A stretch of 64,000 nt of DNA from Taklimakanibacter sp050246735 (GTDB lineage: Bacteria > Pseudomonadota > Alphaproteobacteria > Rhizobiales > Aestuariivirgaceae). Under the pieces are notes generated by a model. It saw nothing but the letters and a program-made list of their open reading frames with translations, did no database searches and was not told the DNA's origin. Shown in pieces: positions 1 to 8,416 of the stretch (its first letter is position 1; each line of letters starts with the position of its first letter). The DNA is taken from the NCBI GenBank assembly GCA_050246735.1, contig JBFWVM010000022.1, positions 32,220 through 96,219 of the forward strand. The letters are read 5' to 3'. A program made the translations under genes and the position numbers.

Positions 1-602
1 TCGGGATCGGCGACCGTGGCCGACAGGCCGATCCGGCGCGCTTCCGGCGCCAGCGACTGCACCCGCGACAGGGCGAGCGACAGCAGCACGCCGCGCTTCG
101 AGGTGACGAGCGAATGCAGTTCGTCGAGCACGATGGCGCGGAGGTCCTTCAGCATATGCGCGCCGCCCGGATCGGCGACGAGGAGCGACACCTGCTCCGG
201 CGTGGTGATCAGTATGTCGGGCGGCTTCTCGCGCTGGCGCTTGCGCCGCGAATGCGGCGTGTCGCCGGTGCGCGTCTCGATGCGGACGGGCAGGCCCATC
301 TCTGCGACCGGTGTTTCGAGATTGCGGGCTATGTCGACGGCGAGCGCCTTCAGCGGCGAGATATAGAGCGTGTGGATGCCGCGCCGCTCGTTCCTGTCGG
401 CCAGCGCGACGAGACTCGGCAGAAAGCCGGCGAGCGTCTTGCCGCCGCCGGTCGGCGAGATCAGGAGCACGTCGGACCCGGCCTGCGCCTTGTCCAGCAC
501 CTCGAGCTGGTGCGGGCGCGGCGTCCAGCCGCGTGTCCGGAACCAGTCGGTGAAGACGGGCGGAAGCAAGCCGGTGGGGAGATCGTCCATGGGCGCCAGC
601 AT
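1..602 (-). CDS. Lhr-type / ligase-associated DEXH-box helicase, N-terminal part (partial)
   Basis: The minus strand encodes the N-terminal part of a superfamily 2 helicase that runs off the left edge. Visible in order are a Q-like RPHQLEVL segment, Walker A SPTGGGKTLAGFLPS, motif Ia YISPLKALAVD, a TTPEQVSLL segment, the Walker B/DEXH variant VLDELHSL, and motif III GLSATVADP. This order matches the ligase-associated DNA damage response DEXH helicases (Lhr-like), which act with a ligase and a nuclease in bacterial DNA repair. Two in-frame ATGs lie at 602 and 590, neither with a clear Shine-Dalgarno. It is divergent from the MATE gene. The family is clear; the subtype is inferred because the C-terminal half is missing. 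Confidence 0.85.
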   Translation of the reverse strand, partial: MLAPMDDLPTGLLPPVFTDWFRTRGWTPRPHQLEVLDKAQAGSDVLLISPTGGGKTLAGFLPSLVALADRNERRGIHTLYISPLKALAVDIARNLETPVAEMGLPVRIETRTGDTPHSRRKRQREKPPDILITTPEQVSLLVADPGGAHMLKDLRAIVLDELHSLVTSKRGVLLSLALSRVQSLAPEARRIGLSATVADP

Positions 603-693
603 AGCGGGACTGGCAGCCGCCTGGTGCCGGATTTTTGTCAGCAGCCGATAGCAGGCCCGCGACACTTTCCCGGAATCATTCTACTGTTCCCCC

Positions 694-2019
694 ATGCACT
701 CCCCACAATCGACCCCCGTGACGCACCGAGGCGTGCTCGCCATCGCCGTGCCGATCATGCTTTCCAACGTGACCGAGCCGATCATCGGCGTCGTCAATAC
801 CGCCGTGATCGGCCAGTTGCCCGACGCCTATTATATCGGCGCCATCACCGTCGGCGCGCTGATCTTCAATTTCATCTTCTGGGGCTTCGGCTTCCTGAGA
901 CTTGGGACCGGCGGGCTGTCGGCGCAGGCGACCGGTGGCGGCGACGGCGCCGAGCTCGTCGCCGTGCTGATGCGCTCGCTCATCATCGCCAGCATTGCCG
1001 GCATCGCGATCATCGCCCTGTCGCCGCTCATCGCCGAGCTGACCTTCAGTCTCCTCGAGGGCTCGGCCGAGGTCGAGAGCCATGCCGCGACCTATTTCTA
1101 TATCCGCGTCTTTTCTGCGCCCTTCGCGCTCGTCAATTTCTGTCTGATCGGCTGGTTCGTCGGCCAGGGGCGCGCCCGCACCGCCTTCGTCGTCCAGCTC
1201 TGCCTGAACCTCGTCAATGGCGCCCTGAGCCTGCTGTTCGTGCTGGGCCTCGGCATGACCTCCGACGGTGTCGCCCTGGCGGTGCTGATCGCCGAAATAC
1301 TGGCCGCACTCGTCGGGCTCTATATCGCCTTCCGGCGCTTGCGCGAGATGAACGCCCGCTTCGAGCCCGCCCGCATATTCGATCGCGCCAGGCTCGTCCG
1401 CACCTTCGCCATCAACCGCGACATCATGATCAGAACGGTCTGCCTGGTCATGGCCTTTGCCTGGTTCACCGCGCGCGGCGCCAAGGCGAGCGACGTCGTC
1501 GTCTCCGCCAACGCCATCCTCATGCATTTCTTCGACGTCGCCGCCTTCCTGATCGACGGCTTCGCCTTCGCCACCGAGGCCCTGGTCGGCCAGGCGGTCG
1601 GCGCGCGCGATCGCGCCCGTTTCCTCGAGGCGATGCGGCTCACCTGGATCTGGGCCTTCGCCGTCGGCTTTCTGACCTTCGCCGTCATCTGGCTGGGCGG
1701 GGCGTGGTTCATCGACGCCATGAGCGTCAATCCGGACGTGCGCGAGACCGCGCGCCACTATCTCATCTGGGCGGCACTGGCGCCGCTCGTCGGCGTCGCC
1801 TGCTTCCAGTATGACGGGATATTCACCGGCGCCACCCAGACCGCCGACATGCGCAACATGATGCTGGCCGCGATGATCGTGTTCTTCCTGGCCTGGTGGC
1901 CGCTCGAACGGGCTTACGGAAATCACGGCCTGTGGGCGTCGATGCTGGTGTTCTTCGCCGCGCGCGGGATCTTCTTCGCGCTGCGCATGCCGTCTTTGCG
2001 GCGGACGGCCTTCGGCTGA
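694..2019 (+). CDS. MATE-family efflux transporter, DinF-like
   Basis: A 441-residue multispanning inner-membrane protein with roughly twelve hydrophobic segments in two halves, as in MATE exporters, which expel organic compounds using a Na+ or H+ gradient. The N-terminal segment with PIMLSNVTEPIIGVVNTAVIG and the following GTGGLSAQATGGGD region are typical of the DinF branch. The family length is usually 430-460 residues, so it looks intact. It starts at an ATG about 90 bp from the divergent helicase start. Substrate cannot be read from the sequence. Confidence 0.9.
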   Translation: MHSPQSTPVTHRGVLAIAVPIMLSNVTEPIIGVVNTAVIGQLPDAYYIGAITVGALIFNFIFWGFGFLRLGTGGLSAQATGGGDGAELVAVLMRSLIIASIAGIAIIALSPLIAELTFSLLEGSAEVESHAATYFYIRVFSAPFALVNFCLIGWFVGQGRARTAFVVQLCLNLVNGALSLLFVLGLGMTSDGVALAVLIAEILAALVGLYIAFRRLREMNARFEPARIFDRARLVRTFAINRDIMIRTVCLVMAFAWFTARGAKASDVVVSANAILMHFFDVAAFLIDGFAFATEALVGQAVGARDRARFLEAMRLTWIWAFAVGFLTFAVIWLGGAWFIDAMSVNPDVRETARHYLIWAALAPLVGVACFQYDGIFTGATQTADMRNMMLAAMIVFFLAWWPLERAYGNHGLWASMLVFFAARGIFFALRMPSLRRTAFG

Positions 2020-2026
2020 CTTCCCG

Positions 2027-2179
2027 TCAGACGCGTCCCATCAGGACGAGAATCAGAAGGATGACGAAGATCAGCCCGATGCCGCCGCTCGGATAGTAGC
2101 CCCAGCCGCGGCTGTAGCCCCAGTTCGGCAGAGCGCCGATCAGGAGCAGGATGAGGATGATCAGCAGGATGGTGGTCAT
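2027..2179 (-). CDS. DUF3309 family mini membrane protein
   Basis: A 50-residue protein made of two hydrophobic stretches around a central GALPNWGYSRGWGYYPSGG motif. That layout, with TTILLIILILLLIGALP at the start and GLIFVILLILVLMGRV at the end, is the hallmark of DUF3309 proteins, which are common in proteobacteria and have no known function. It starts at the ATG at 2179 and ends head-on against the MATE gene, leaving only a few bases for termination. Confidence 0.85.
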   Translation of the reverse strand: MTTILLIILILLLIGALPNWGYSRGWGYYPSGGIGLIFVILLILVLMGRV

Positions 2180-2246
2180 TTGAGCCTCGTTTGAGGGAAA
2201 TGTTCCCAGTACAACGCGAGGCGGGCGTCGGAGTTCCAGGTTCCCG

Positions 2247-2660
2247 CTATTCCGTCTGGTAGCGGGCGATGGCGCCGCGCTCGAGCGCCGCGGTGACGAG
2301 CTTGTCGAGACCCAGATGGTCGCGCAGCATGGCGAGGAAGCGCAATTCCTCCTTGCCGACGGCGAGGTCGGAAGCCGCGATCTCGACCGCCAGCGCATAG
2401 GCGGTCTCGCGCAGCCTGGGGGTCAGCGCCTCGGCGGCGAGGCCGAACACCGCTTCGAGGCCTTCCTTGTCCTGCAGGATCTCGCCGCATTCCTGCGCCA
2501 CATGGGTGAGCCTGTCGGCGTCGAAGGAGCGGAAGATCGGCAATTGCTTGACGATGTGGCCGATCGCCTTGAGCTCGCGGTCGCCGAGATGGCCTTCGAC
2601 GGCGGCGATCGTCACCATGACATAGATCAGGGCGTGGTGGGTGCTGATGGTCTTGGCCAC
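2247..2660 (-). CDS. TerB-like (tellurite-resistance/DjlA-type) protein
   Basis: A 137-residue all-helical cytoplasmic protein resembling the TerB/DjlA N-terminal fold. It has acidic helix pairs (ALIYVMVTIAAVEGHLGDRELKAIG near residues 8-32, then AVEIAASDLAVGKEELRFLA) at the positions where TerB proteins bind metal. The function is unproven in this family branch. I place the start at the GTG at 2660 because GGAG lies six bases upstream; an earlier in-frame TTG at 2672 would put that ribosome site inside the gene. A small gap separates it from the amidohydrolase gene upstream. Confidence 0.75.
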   Translation of the reverse strand: MAKTISTHHALIYVMVTIAAVEGHLGDRELKAIGHIVKQLPIFRSFDADRLTHVAQECGEILQDKEGLEAVFGLAAEALTPRLRETAYALAVEIAASDLAVGKEELRFLAMLRDHLGLDKLVTAALERGAIARYQTE

Positions 2661-2759
2661 GGGGAACTCCAATCCTTTGAGGGCCGCCTGGCTAGCCGTA
2701 GAGGACGGATTTGTCCAGCCGGTCCGGCCCGCCTCGCAGGGCAGGGGCGGATCTCCGCG

Positions 2760-3893
2760 TCATCCCCACCATTCGCCGCGCATCACCATGCCGTGCGGCG
2801 TGATGCGCTTCCTTCCTTCGAGATGCTCGCCCGTCACATCGACATAGTCGAAGCTGCCCTCGTCGATGCGCATCACCGTCGCGTCGCCGAGCGAGCCCGG
2901 CTTGAGCGAGCCGAGATCATGGCGCTTGATGGCGCGCGCCGGCGTTTCCGTCGCGGCGCGGATGACGTCAGCGAGGCCCATGCCGAGGCAGAGGAACTTC
3001 GACATGGTGGTGACGAGGTCATGCGCCGGGCCGTCGATGCACAAGGCATGCACGTCGGACGAGATCGTGTCGGGCTCGAAGCCGTTGGCGAGCATGGCGC
3101 GCGCCGTCTTGAAGGCGAAGGAGCCCATGCCGTGGCCGATGTCGAACAGGACGCCGCGCTTGCGGGCGGCGAGCACCGCGGGCTTGATCGTGCCCTGCGC
3201 CGTCGCCGGCGTATTGGGGAAGGGCCGGAAGGCGTGGGTGAGCACGTCGCCAGGCCTCAGCCTGGCCAGCACGTCCTCATAAGTGGGCGGCGGCTCGTCG
3301 ATATGGGCCATGAGCGGGAGGCCCGCTTCCTCGGCCGTCTGCAGGGCGACGTCGAGCGGCGCGATGCCCTGATCGCCCGAGGCGTGGCGGCCGACCCTGA
3401 CCTTGATGCCGATGACGTGCTCGGCATGTTCGGCCGCGACCCTGACCGCGCCGCGCGGGTCCATGAGCCGCATGTCCTCGCTCTCGCCGACATGGACATC
3501 GGTGGAGAAGCCGTAGATGCCCGCATGCGACACATGCAGATAGGCATAGATGCGCGAGCGCGCCGGCTCGATCACATGCCTGGCGAAGCCCGGGAAATTC
3601 CCGGGCCCGGCGGAGCCGGTGTCGACCGAGGTGGTGACGCCGCTCTTCTTCGCGTAGAAATCGGGATCGACGCCGAGCGATGTGCCGCCCCAATAGACAT
3701 GGGTGTGCAGATCGATGAGGCCCGGCGTCACGATGAGGCCGGAGACGTCCCTGATCTTGGTCGCGGGCTCGCGTCTGAGGCCGTGGCCGAGCGCGGCCAC
3801 CTTGCCCTGCGTGAAGGCGACGTCGGTGACGGCATCGAGGGACTGCGACGGGTCGACGACGCGGCCGCCGGTGAGGATGAGGTCGTGAGTCAT
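2760..3893 (-). CDS. Amidohydrolase/deacetylase family metallohydrolase
   Basis: A 377-residue cytoplasmic amidohydrolase-superfamily enzyme. The N-terminal HxH metal pair is in GLIDLHTHVYWGG, a candidate carboxylated lysine in GIKVRVG, later histidines in MAHIDEPP and THAFRPFPN, and the terminal aspartate in ISSDVHALCIDG, so the binuclear metal site looks complete. The family is often mislabelled dihydroorotase; relatives hydrolyse N- or O-acetyl groups on small molecules. Its ATG overlaps the ogt stop codon (ATGA), so it is probably translated by coupling. The substrate is unknown. Confidence 0.85.
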   Translation of the reverse strand: MTHDLILTGGRVVDPSQSLDAVTDVAFTQGKVAALGHGLRREPATKIRDVSGLIVTPGLIDLHTHVYWGGTSLGVDPDFYAKKSGVTTSVDTGSAGPGNFPGFARHVIEPARSRIYAYLHVSHAGIYGFSTDVHVGESEDMRLMDPRGAVRVAAEHAEHVIGIKVRVGRHASGDQGIAPLDVALQTAEEAGLPLMAHIDEPPPTYEDVLARLRPGDVLTHAFRPFPNTPATAQGTIKPAVLAARKRGVLFDIGHGMGSFAFKTARAMLANGFEPDTISSDVHALCIDGPAHDLVTTMSKFLCLGMGLADVIRAATETPARAIKRHDLGSLKPGSLGDATVMRIDEGSFDYVDVTGEHLEGRKRITPHGMVMRGEWWG

Positions 3894-4483
3894 GATGATC
3901 TTGCGTTGTGAGGACGGCGAGGTGGAGCTGCCAGGGGAAGGTCGGAGAAGAGCGAGGGCGCATTGTCGGTCTTCGCGCGCTCGATGGCAAGCATGCGGAA
4001 TTTGGTTTCGACCCCGCCGGTCGCCGAGAAGCCGCCGGTCCTGCCGCCTGCCGCCAGGACGCGATGGCAGGGCACGATGATGGGAAAGGGATTGCGTCCG
4101 AGCGCCTGGCCGACCGCGCGCGCGAGCGAGAGATCGCCGAGGTCCTTGGCGATGTCGCCATAGGTGCGGGTGGCGCCGGGCGCTATGCGCCGCGCCATGT
4201 CATAGACGCGCTTGTCGAAGGCGGGAACGCCGGCATCGTCGAGTGCGACGTCCCTTAGGTCGTCATGCTCGCCCTTGAGCAGGGCCTGGATGCGTTCGAC
4301 GGTCCTGGCGACGGCGGGCGGCGGCGGCGTTTCTCCGGCGTCCGGGAAGCGTGTCCCGAACCGGGCGCGCAGACGCTTCGCATGCGTTTCCGGCAGGCTC
4401 ACCCAGGTGATGCCGCGGGCGCCCCAGGCGATGCCGCAGGTGCCGATGGCGGTGGCGAAGAAAGCATAGGAGAGAGTGTTCAT
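3890..4483 (-). CDS. ogt: Methylated-DNA--protein-cysteine methyltransferase
   Basis: A 197-residue O6-alkylguanine repair protein. The C-terminal half carries the alkyl-acceptor motif IIVPCHRV with Cys139, the helix-turn-helix region TRTYGDIAKDLGD near residues 105-117, and RAVGQALGRNPFP before the active site. It takes alkyl groups from O6-alkylguanine or O4-alkylthymine onto the cysteine and is consumed. Both ends overlap neighbours by ATGA: with the dinG-like stop upstream and the amidohydrolase start downstream. The pairing with a helicase suggests a repair-related transcript, though no SOS box was evident. Confidence 0.93.
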   Translation of the reverse strand: MNTLSYAFFATAIGTCGIAWGARGITWVSLPETHAKRLRARFGTRFPDAGETPPPPAVARTVERIQALLKGEHDDLRDVALDDAGVPAFDKRVYDMARRIAPGATRTYGDIAKDLGDLSLARAVGQALGRNPFPIIVPCHRVLAAGGRTGGFSATGGVETKFRMLAIERAKTDNAPSLFSDLPLAAPPRRPHNARSS

Positions 4484-7323
4484 GACGGCGGGCCCTGCGT
4501 GAAATCGCGCACCATGTCGATCGCGTCGACAAGGCCGACGCGCTCGATGCGCATGCCGGGCGGGAAGGCGGTGCAGAAGCGCGAGGCGAGCCTGGGATCG
4601 AGGACGACGAACGCGCCGCGGTCGCCGTCGCGGCGGATGAGCCGGCCGAAAGCCTGGCGCAGCCGCAGGCGCACCGACATGTCGGTATAGGCCTGGCCGC
4701 CGAAGGCCTGGCGCCGCGCGCGCTCGAGGATCGTGGGCGTGCCCCAGGGCACGCGGTCGAGCACGATGAGCCTCAGCGAATCGCCCGGCACGTCGACGCC
4801 GTCCCTGACGGCGTCGGTGCCGAGCAGGCAGGCGTCGCGCTCGGCGCTGAACATGTCCACCAGCGTGCCGGTGTCCATCGGATCGACATGCTGGGCATAG
4901 AGCGGCAGGCCGCTCTGCGCCATCGGCCGCACCAGCCGCTTGTGGACGGCGCGCAGCCGGGAGATGGCGGTGAACAGGCCGAGGCCGCCGCCCTCCGACG
5001 CGGCGAAGAGCTCGCGATAGGCGGCGGCGAGCTGATCCATGTCCTCGCGGTTGACGTCGTTGACCACGATGATCCGGCTCGCCTTGCGGTAGTCGAAGGG
5101 CGAATCGTAGCTGGCGCGCCTGACCGGATAGGGCAGGTGCACCGCGCCGGTACGCATCTCGGCATTGGTCCAGTCGTCCGGCGCCTCGGGCGGCCGGTCC
5201 TTGAGCGTCGCCGAGGTGATGACGACGCCGTCCGCCTCCTTGAGCACGACGAGCGCCAGGGGCTCGGTCGGGTCGATCCAGTGGCTGTGCAGCCCGACAT
5301 CGGCCTCGCGTCCGAAGATCTGGTCGACCGAGAACCATTCGACGAAGAGTGGATTGGGCTTGTCGAGCAGCCTTTCGATCATGTCGATCCAGGCGCCCAG
5401 CATCAGCTCGCCGCGCCGTCTCAGCGACCGCGACACCGCCTCGATCCGGCCGCGGTCGTGCGTGGAGAGCTCCGCCGCCTCGTCGTCGAGCTTCCTGGCG
5501 AGCGCCGCGGCGAGATTGGCCATCGGCTTCTTGAGATCGATCAGGGCCAAGGCGAGCTCGCCCGCGGCCGCGGCGAGCCCTTCCGCCAGGGGCGCGCAAT
5601 CGGTCTCGAGCGTCTGGCCGGCATTCTGCTCGGCGCGCGCCAGCACCTGCTGGCGGACCAGCGAGAGAAAGACCTCCGCCGCCCCTTCCGGCGTTCCGGC
5701 CTGGATGCGCCGGGTCCAGCCGGGACCGGGCAGCGCATAGGCGGCATTGAGAACGGCATTCATGTGCTTCTCGGCGAGCTCGTCGTCGGCGACGAGATCG
5801 CCGACCCGGTCGCGCAGGCCGCGGCCGCGCCGCCCCGCCGCTTCGGGGCCCCTGAGCCAGCGCCTGAGCTCGGCGGTCTCGAGCGCCGTCAGATGGCCGG
5901 AGAAGGCGCTGTCGGCGGCATCGAAGAGATGATGGCCTTCGTCGAAGACGACGCGGCGCAGGTCTTGCGGATTGGCGGAGTCTTCCCTGATGGTGGCCTG
6001 GCCGATCGCCTGGTCGACGGCGGCCTTGCGCAGGACGAGCGCATGATTGGCGATCACCAGGTCGGCCTTGCGGCCCTGCGCCGTGGCGCGCTCGATGAAG
6101 CACCTGCGGTAATGCGGGCAGGCCGAATAGATGCATTCGCCGCGCCGGTCGGTGAGGCCGAGGGACGCCGGCGAGATGGCGCGCGTCTCGCCGGCGAAGG
6201 CGACGTCGCTGAAGAGCGGCAGGAGCCAGGAGGGGAAATCGCCGCCCACCATGTCGCCGTCGCGGCTCGCTCTCGCCCAGCGCGCGATCAGTCCGGCGAG
6301 CAGCGCCGAGCGCGCATTGGCCGATCCCATCCTGCCGAACGCCTCCTGCAGGTTGAGCAGGCAGACATAGTTCTCGCGCCCCTTGCGGACGACGATGCGG
6401 TCGCGCCGCTCCTCGGGATCGGCGATGATGCGCTGCGTCTCCTGATCGATCTGGCGCTGCAGGTTCTTGGTATAGGTCGAGACCCAGACCGGCGCGCCGT
6501 TCTTGCGCGCCCACAGCCAGGACGGCGCGAGATAGCCGAGCGTCTTGCCGAGGCCGGTGCCGGCCTCGGCAAGGAGGATGTGATTGGCGGCCTTGTCGTC
6601 GCGCGGCTGGAAGGCGTGGGTGGCGGCCGCCGCATAATCCTTCTGCTGGAGCCGGGGCTCGGCGTCCTCGCCCAGAAGCCTGTCGAGAAAGTCCTTCGCC
6701 TCATCGGCGGTCACGCCATGATGCGAGCCGGGCGGCCGGCCGCCGTCGTCTTCCCATTCCTCGATGCGGTCCCAGACATTGAGGCCGGTGACGAAGGTGC
6801 CGATATCGAGCCGGGGATTGGCCTTGGTCAGCTCGCTCATCACGGCGCGCGCCCATGGCCAGTTGGCGCGGGCGAGGAAGGTCGCGATCTCTGCGGTCTC
6901 GCGGATCAGGGGGTAGGCCGGACTCGCGAGCCTGGCCAGGAGCTCCCGGGCGATGCCGCGCAGAAGCTCGGTCTCCTCGCCCGCGGGATCGAGATGGAGA
7001 GCGCGCGCGAGGCCCTTGGGCGTCGGAGTCGCGAAGCGCGCCGGGCAGACGAAGGCGAAGAGCTCGGCCACGTCGAGATGCTTCTGCTCGCGCGCCTGGC
7101 GGATGACGGCGCGCGGCGCCTGCGCGGCGAAACCCAGCCGCTCGATGACGAAAGCCCCATGGCAGAGGAGATGCGGCTCGCGGATGAGATGGGTGAGCGC
7201 TTCGCCCGCCTCCAGCCGCCGGCCCTGGGCGAGCTTCAGCGCAACCCCGTCGAGCACGGCGACGGGCGCCGTCAGAGCGGGTGGAAACAGCAATGCCGGG
7301 GAGAGGGACATTGCCGTGAACAT
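4480..7323 (-). CDS. DinG/XPD-family ATP-dependent DNA helicase with N-terminal extension
   Basis: A 947-residue superfamily 2 Fe-S helicase. Walker A EAGTGLGKT is near residues 253-261 and the DEGH box near 461-464. Four cysteines (Cys321, Cys397, Cys402, Cys408) between motifs I and II fit the 4Fe-4S domain of XPD/DinG helicases. The C-terminal motor contains AERDACLLGTDAVRDGVDVPG and QAFGRLIRRDGDRG. About 250 residues precede Walker A, longer than in E. coli DinG, with no domain I recognise. It likely unwinds forked or R-loop DNA. Two possible starts (ATG at 7323 or 7311) both lack a good ribosome site. Confidence 0.9.
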   Translation of the reverse strand: MFTAMSLSPALLFPPALTAPVAVLDGVALKLAQGRRLEAGEALTHLIREPHLLCHGAFVIERLGFAAQAPRAVIRQAREQKHLDVAELFAFVCPARFATPTPKGLARALHLDPAGEETELLRGIARELLARLASPAYPLIRETAEIATFLARANWPWARAVMSELTKANPRLDIGTFVTGLNVWDRIEEWEDDGGRPPGSHHGVTADEAKDFLDRLLGEDAEPRLQQKDYAAAATHAFQPRDDKAANHILLAEAGTGLGKTLGYLAPSWLWARKNGAPVWVSTYTKNLQRQIDQETQRIIADPEERRDRIVVRKGRENYVCLLNLQEAFGRMGSANARSALLAGLIARWARASRDGDMVGGDFPSWLLPLFSDVAFAGETRAISPASLGLTDRRGECIYSACPHYRRCFIERATAQGRKADLVIANHALVLRKAAVDQAIGQATIREDSANPQDLRRVVFDEGHHLFDAADSAFSGHLTALETAELRRWLRGPEAAGRRGRGLRDRVGDLVADDELAEKHMNAVLNAAYALPGPGWTRRIQAGTPEGAAEVFLSLVRQQVLARAEQNAGQTLETDCAPLAEGLAAAAGELALALIDLKKPMANLAAALARKLDDEAAELSTHDRGRIEAVSRSLRRRGELMLGAWIDMIERLLDKPNPLFVEWFSVDQIFGREADVGLHSHWIDPTEPLALVVLKEADGVVITSATLKDRPPEAPDDWTNAEMRTGAVHLPYPVRRASYDSPFDYRKASRIIVVNDVNREDMDQLAAAYRELFAASEGGGLGLFTAISRLRAVHKRLVRPMAQSGLPLYAQHVDPMDTGTLVDMFSAERDACLLGTDAVRDGVDVPGDSLRLIVLDRVPWGTPTILERARRQAFGGQAYTDMSVRLRLRQAFGRLIRRDGDRGAFVVLDPRLASRFCTAFPPGMRIERVGLVDAIDMVRDFTQGPPS

Positions 7324-7459
7324 ACAGTGATCAAAGCGGCAGGTACAGGACTCTCTGTCGCCGGGCTCAGCTAATCGTGATCACGCCGCTGTGGAACATG
7401 GCGATGAGAGGGGGCATTGTTCCGCTCACAGCGCGCGCCCGTTCGGTGGAGGAGACGTC

Positions 7460-8323
7460 ATGGACCAGAAATATATCGATCTGTTCGACCGCTATACTCA
7501 TGGCCAGATGAAGCGCCGCGAATTCCTGGAGAAGCTGTCGCTGCTGGCGGGCGGCACGGCGGCCGCGACGGCGCTCCTCCCGGCGCTCGAGAACAACTAT
7601 GCGAAAGCCGAGATGGTGGCCGAGAGCGACACCCGCATCGCACCCGAGACCATCGCCTATGATTCGACCGCCGGCAAGATCTCGGGCTATCTGGTCAAGC
7701 CGAAGGAGACCGCCAAGGCCGGCGGGGTCATCGTGATCTCGGAGAACCGCGGCCTGAACCCGCATATCAAGGACGTGGCGCGCCGCATGGCGACGGAGGG
7801 CTTCCTGGCGCTTGCTCCCGATTATCTGAGCATCAGGGGCGGGACGCCCGGCGATGAGGACAAGGCGCGCGAGCTGATCGGCACGCTGAAGCCGGAAGAG
7901 ACGGTCGCCGTTTCGCGGGCGAGCCTGGCGACCCTGGCGGCGCGTCCCGACTGCACCGGCAAGGTCGCGGCGGTCGGCTTCTGCTGGGGCGGCGGCAAGG
8001 TGAACGAGCTGGCGGTGAACGAGCCCGCTCTCGCGGCCGGCGTCGCCTATTACGGAGCCCAGCCCAAGGCCGACCAGGTCGCCGCCATCAAGGCCCCGCT
8101 GATGCTGCACTATGCCGGGCTCGACGAGCGCATCAACGCGGGAATTCCGGCGTTCGAGAAAGCGCTCAAGGACAATGGCAAGACATACGAGATCCACATG
8201 TATGAGGGCGCCAATCACGCCTTCAACAACGATACCAACTCGGCGCGCTACGACAAGGACGCCGCCGACCTGGCCTGGAGCCGCACGGTGGAATTCCTCC
8301 GCAAGACCCTCGCCGCCACCTGA
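7460..8323 (+). CDS. Dienelactone hydrolase family protein with Tat-type leader
   Basis: A 287-residue alpha/beta hydrolase of the dienelactone hydrolase type. The triad is visible as Cys175 in GFCWGGG, Asp222 in AGLDERI and His253 in EGANHAFNN. Unlike the cytoplasmic catabolic enzyme (about 235 residues), it has a leader starting KRREFLEKLSLLAGGTAAA, which looks like a twin-arginine export signal, so it probably acts in the periplasm. It starts at the ATG at 7460 behind GGAGGAG; an in-frame start at 7391 would place that site inside the gene. It is divergent from the helicase and followed by the aldo/keto reductase gene. Confidence 0.9.
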   Translation: MDQKYIDLFDRYTHGQMKRREFLEKLSLLAGGTAAATALLPALENNYAKAEMVAESDTRIAPETIAYDSTAGKISGYLVKPKETAKAGGVIVISENRGLNPHIKDVARRMATEGFLALAPDYLSIRGGTPGDEDKARELIGTLKPEETVAVSRASLATLAARPDCTGKVAAVGFCWGGGKVNELAVNEPALAAGVAYYGAQPKADQVAAIKAPLMLHYAGLDERINAGIPAFEKALKDNGKTYEIHMYEGANHAFNNDTNSARYDKDAADLAWSRTVEFLRKTLAAT

Positions 8324-8416
8324 GCGGCCCGGGCGAGGACCTATCCCGCATTTGCCGCTTGCCACGGCCGCGAGCGCCTGCCACATCGCCTGTCGGCAAC
8401 GAAAAGGAGATGGATC

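Noticed and set aside
114..1814. Long plus-strand open frame (566 codons) across the helicase and MATE genes
   Set aside because: It is an out-of-frame shadow; its composition is Arg/Ala-rich and it matches nothing, while the helicase and MATE frames carry clear motifs.
3890..7323. SOS-regulated operon
   Set aside because: No LexA-type direct or inverted box was visible upstream of the helicase start.
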